The notes below the pieces were generated by a model that was not told the origin of the DNA, did no database searches, and saw only the letters and a list, made by a program, of their open reading frames with translations. Positions 44,348-47,315 of a stretch of DNA of 47,315 nt are shown in pieces (the first letter of the stretch is position 1; each line of letters begins with the position of its first letter). The translations under genes and the position numbers were made by a program. This stretch comes from Chromera velia (Eukaryota; Sar; Chromeraceae): NCBI GenBank assembly GCA_018398765.1, contig JAHBMJ010000471.1, positions 1 through 47,315 on the forward strand, in the 5' to 3' direction.

Positions 44348-46062
44348 CTGCCTGCCTGCCTGCCTGCCTGCCTGCCGGTATTTCATTTCATTTAGCTTTG
44401 TTTGCTCTGCTAGTTTGTGTCTGGGAAGGCAGGCATGTCGCTTTCCCTGTTTGTGTGTCTTTCGGTTGCGTGGCTCCTCGTTTCTTTCTCATTCGCATTC
44501 AACTAAGAAATCACGAAGCCCGATCACCGTTTTCGCTTCTTGACACAGAGGGGAATCACGACTGTCCTCATCGTCATATGGTGCAGGAAATCTCCGACCG
44601 CAAGAGAAAGAGAACAGTGCAGAACTATGCAGCAATGCATACGCAGGGGTTCTCTGAAGGATCAAGTCAGTCAATTTCATTTATTCACCCCTTGTGTTGA
44701 GGTCGGCAAGAAACAAGCTTTCTCGAGGACAGCGATTTTTTTTTTCAAAAACGGCCCTGTGGCACGGTTCGTCTGTCAGCTGTTGTCATTTTCCCCGTCA
44801 CTTTGTCTCGATGAGTTGCTGTTCTTCCATGAGGCTTTTGTGCTGCAACAATGAATGCGACAGAGAACGTTCACTGACAGTCAGGTATCTGTCTTGCTTT
44901 CTTCCACGTGTCTGTGCTGCAAGAAGCAACCGTACCCTCTCTTAGTAGTCAATGCGTCTCGGGTCTTTGTGCCCCTGTATCTATCCCTGCACGCATGCAG
45001 AAATCAATCTGAAGTCACTCCTTCACTCTCCTCTCTTTCTAGGCCTAGCTCGCGCCAGCGTCCGTGTGTGTCTTTGATGCAGTCCGTTCTTCTCTGTCCC
45101 GCCCTAGATTGACTGCCCGCTTGTCCGCTTCCTCTCTAAAGTGTTTCAAGCAAGCCCTTGCCCGTTCCTTCAATTGCGCCTCCCTTTCGCTTCTCTCACA
45201 TGCAGGAAATAGTCAGACACCTTCGGGACAACGACGCGAACGTCCCCGCTCGACGGCCTTCGAGGTCCCCCCAGTCAGTCTCAGAGTTCTCTCCTTACCC
45301 TCCTTTGAGCTGTCAACCACGCAGTCGGCTTTGGAGGGGCTGCGCCACTGTCTCCGCGTCAAAGACGTGCGGAGACGTACTTGCCCTTCTTTTTTGTCGT
45401 ACAGTGGAGCTTCATTGTTCTGCTTCCATTTTTTGACCGGCTTTCTCTGTTGTCTATCTCCTCCTCGAGCTCTCGTTCCAGGCGCGCGCTAACGTCCGCT
45501 TCTTGATCTCCACACCTTGAGACTTCAAATGATCCTTCTTCTTGACGCAGCAGCCCCAGACCGAGCTCCTATTTGAATTTCCTCAACTAATGAATACACC
45601 ATGGATGTCCGTGAGAAAGAATGAAAGGCAAAAAAAGAGAGAAAGAGACGAAACTGACCGCACAAGAAATTTTCAGAGCATTCAGTGCAGTTTCTGTTTG
45701 GCTGTCTAAGTTCAAGTTTGAAGGAAACACACTGCAAAAAAAGTTTCAAAAAAACATTCTCTCCATCTACTGCCCTCTTTTTTTTTTTTTGCAGGGTTCC
45801 CCTCCCCCCGCACAGGTTGGTCTGCTTTGCCTTTTTGCTTTATTTCCGTCTCTCTCTCTCTCGCTCTCTCTCTTTCTCTCTCTCTCTGTGTGTGTGTATG
45901 TATGTGTACATGAAGAAAAGGAGGGAGAAGAAGAGACATATGTGTCTGTCTGCCTCATTCGCTCTCTCTCCCCCTCCCCCGGCCCTCTCTTTGTCTGTAC
46001 TTTCCCTCCCATCCCTCCCTCCATTCCGAGCTCTCCCTCTCTCTCTCTCTCTCTTTCTTTCT

Positions 46063-46104
<42 letters not shown>

Positions 46105-46398
46105 ATCGGAGGGTCAAACGTTGGATGAAAGCGTGTTTATGTACCGATACTAATGCAATATCCTCTCTACAAAGCACGCGCCGCACAATTTGTCTTCCCT
46201 TTGCCTCGAACATTAAGCATCAGCACCACCCGTCCTCTTTTGTGTGCTCACACGTGCTGCTAAACTTCTCTATTCCAGGGTAATTGTTTGCTTTCTTTCT
46301 CTCTCAATAAGCATTCTATTTTTTCATTTTCTCTATATGGATATTTGTGGTGACTTTTCTTGTGCCTTTTCCTGCAGGCGGCCACCGCTTCCAAATGA
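43859..46398 (+). CDS. PTB/hnRNP L-like RRM protein, 3' exons (frame disrupted in RRM)
   Basis: The main exon starts at 43859 after a CACCTGCAG acceptor. It encodes VEYSQTSEL, the last strand of a first RRM in PTB/hnRNP L proteins, then a near-complete RRM (VVLATVSNMMYPVDLQLLH, KYGNIFRMATF, ALQCLIEF, AAMQALNG). The expected next strand, IYAGCNELE, is present but 4 nt out of frame: GTGC follows the CAG at 44128. Downstream exons fit in phase: 44587-44665, 45206-45273, a 21-nt microexon 45795-45815 (GSPPPAQ), and 46378-46398 (AATASK, stop). The protein would bind pyrimidine-rich RNA and act in splicing or mRNA control. The body of the first RRM is not visible upstream. The RRM is certain; whether the gene works is not. 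Confidence 0.6.
44317..44375. repeat. (CGTG)n(CCTG)n tetranucleotide repeat in intron
   Basis: CGTG units followed by CCTG units, within the intron between the RRM exon and the exon at 44587. Confidence 0.95.
45849..46102. repeat. (CT)n and (GT)n microsatellite blocks in intron
   Basis: CT runs at about 45849-45887 and 46031-46062 and a GT run at about 46067-46102, all in the last intron of the RRM gene, pyrimidine/GT-rich on the sense strand. Confidence 0.92.
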
Positions 46399-46456
46399 GC
46401 TTGGGAAAAGAGAGATTCCGAATATCTTCATAGCAGTCAGAGGCAAAAAATGAAGA

Positions 46457-46494
<38 letters not shown>

Positions 46495-46512
46495 AGGGAG
46501 GGAGGGAGGGTG
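46457..46512. repeat. (GA)n then (GGGA)n microsatellite
   Basis: GA units to about 46488 followed by GGGA units, about 60 bp after the last exon of the RRM gene. Confidence 0.93.
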
Positions 46513-46779
46513 GGAGGACAGTGTATGGACTGGACTGGACTGAGGGCCACCATCTTTTCTCACTTCCTTCTGTCCCTCTTTTGGTCTCCCTGCCTGCATG
46601 TTTACTCTTTCTCCCTCGCAACGTGACAGCTGCTGGTCCAGCAAAGGTTTGAAGGAGTGCGTTTCGTCTTGCAAGGGCATTTTCTTTCCATCCGTGCTCT
46701 TCCTGGTGCTTAAGTCTTTAGCTCCCCCAAAGCAAGCTCCTGGCAGTGCCAGCCGCGCAAGTCGATCCAATTGATTTTC

Positions 46780-47315
46780 CAATTGGAAATTCAAATTTCC
46801 AATTGTATTTTTTTATGATTAAATGTTTATGTAAAGCTAATCTGTGTAACTGACACTGTTAGTAACTGCAAACTGTGTTAGCTTAAAATCTTTGAGTTTT
46901 AAAATGTTTATGCGCAAAAAAATTTTTGATACGTATTTTTTATTGATTTTCTAAGTGATTTTTGTTTCCAATTTATTTTTTCTATATTTAGAAAATATAT
47001 ATGACTTCTTGACATTTTTTTAAAAAGAAATTATCCTTTTTAATTTTTCGAAAGAGCCAACAATACTAGTAACAATATCATGGCAATATGGGAAGTCGGC
47101 AATTAGTATAACCATAACACATCCTGCTAATCATCATACATTTAATTACAGATATATAAATCTGATCTGCTTAGGCAGTTTTGATTGATTGATTGATTTG
47201 ACAAAAAAATTCTTTACTGTAATATCCGAGTCACTCTTTATAATTTGAATTTAAACTTATAATTTTGAGGCGATAAGTGATAAGTGATTTAGTGGTGCCC
47301 TTGCGCACTGTCGCC
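46780..47315. other. 12-bp-arm palindrome opening an AT-rich island
   Basis: CAATTGGAAATT (46780-46791) and AATTTCCAATTG (46794-46805) form a perfect inverted repeat with a 2-nt centre at the abrupt switch from mixed to AT-rich sequence. The remaining 510 bases hold no ORF. It may be the end of a mobile element continuing beyond the window. Confidence 0.5.

Overview
This window looks like nuclear DNA from an intron-rich protist, most likely a photosynthetic alveolate such as a chromerid (Chromera-like). That assignment is inference. It rests on a secreted Cys-containing coiled-coil gene of a type I associate with dinoflagellates and chromerids, on long single-exon ORFs with Gly/Pro/Ser/Glu low complexity, on many phase-consistent spliceosomal introns full of microsatellites, and on GC-balanced gene blocks separated by AT-rich islands. 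There are no operons, Shine-Dalgarno sites, rRNA or tRNA genes, or CRISPR arrays.

Layout. 1-2763 (+): 3' part of a large low-complexity protein gene. 2764-5484: convergent intergenic region with an AT-rich island. 5485-10334 (-): eight-exon gene for a secreted coiled-coil protein (717 aa). 10335-11016: short divergent promoter-like region with phased repeats. 11017-12360 (+): single-exon gene with a PH-like domain. 12361-13799: AT-rich island. 13800-26367 (-): a 13-exon gene whose exons join with consistent phase into about 2564 aa, with an N-myristoylation-type start and an EF-hand. 27850-33024 (+): proline-rich 1724-aa ORF. 33025-35432: T-rich and AT-rich sequence, a weak small ORF and a 231-bp MITE. 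35433-36206 (-): intronless HAD phosphatase of the PHOSPHO family. 36869-37982: a composite of two repeat families with an 890-bp tandem offset. 39955-41814 (-): one long reading frame interrupted by in-frame stops (pseudogene or decayed element ORF). 42386-42703: third copy of one repeat. 42863-46398 (+): PTB/hnRNP L-like RRM gene with several frame disruptions and a chain of short 3' exons. 46780-47315: palindrome and AT-rich island.

The genes do not form an obvious pathway. The most unusual cross-gene signals are the 5' splice sites, which often start 4-nt GTNN arrays with a pyrimidine at +3, and the nonsense-interrupted ORF at 39955-41814. Exon joins were made by hand from splice dinucleotides, phase and protein plausibility; no transcript or database evidence was available.
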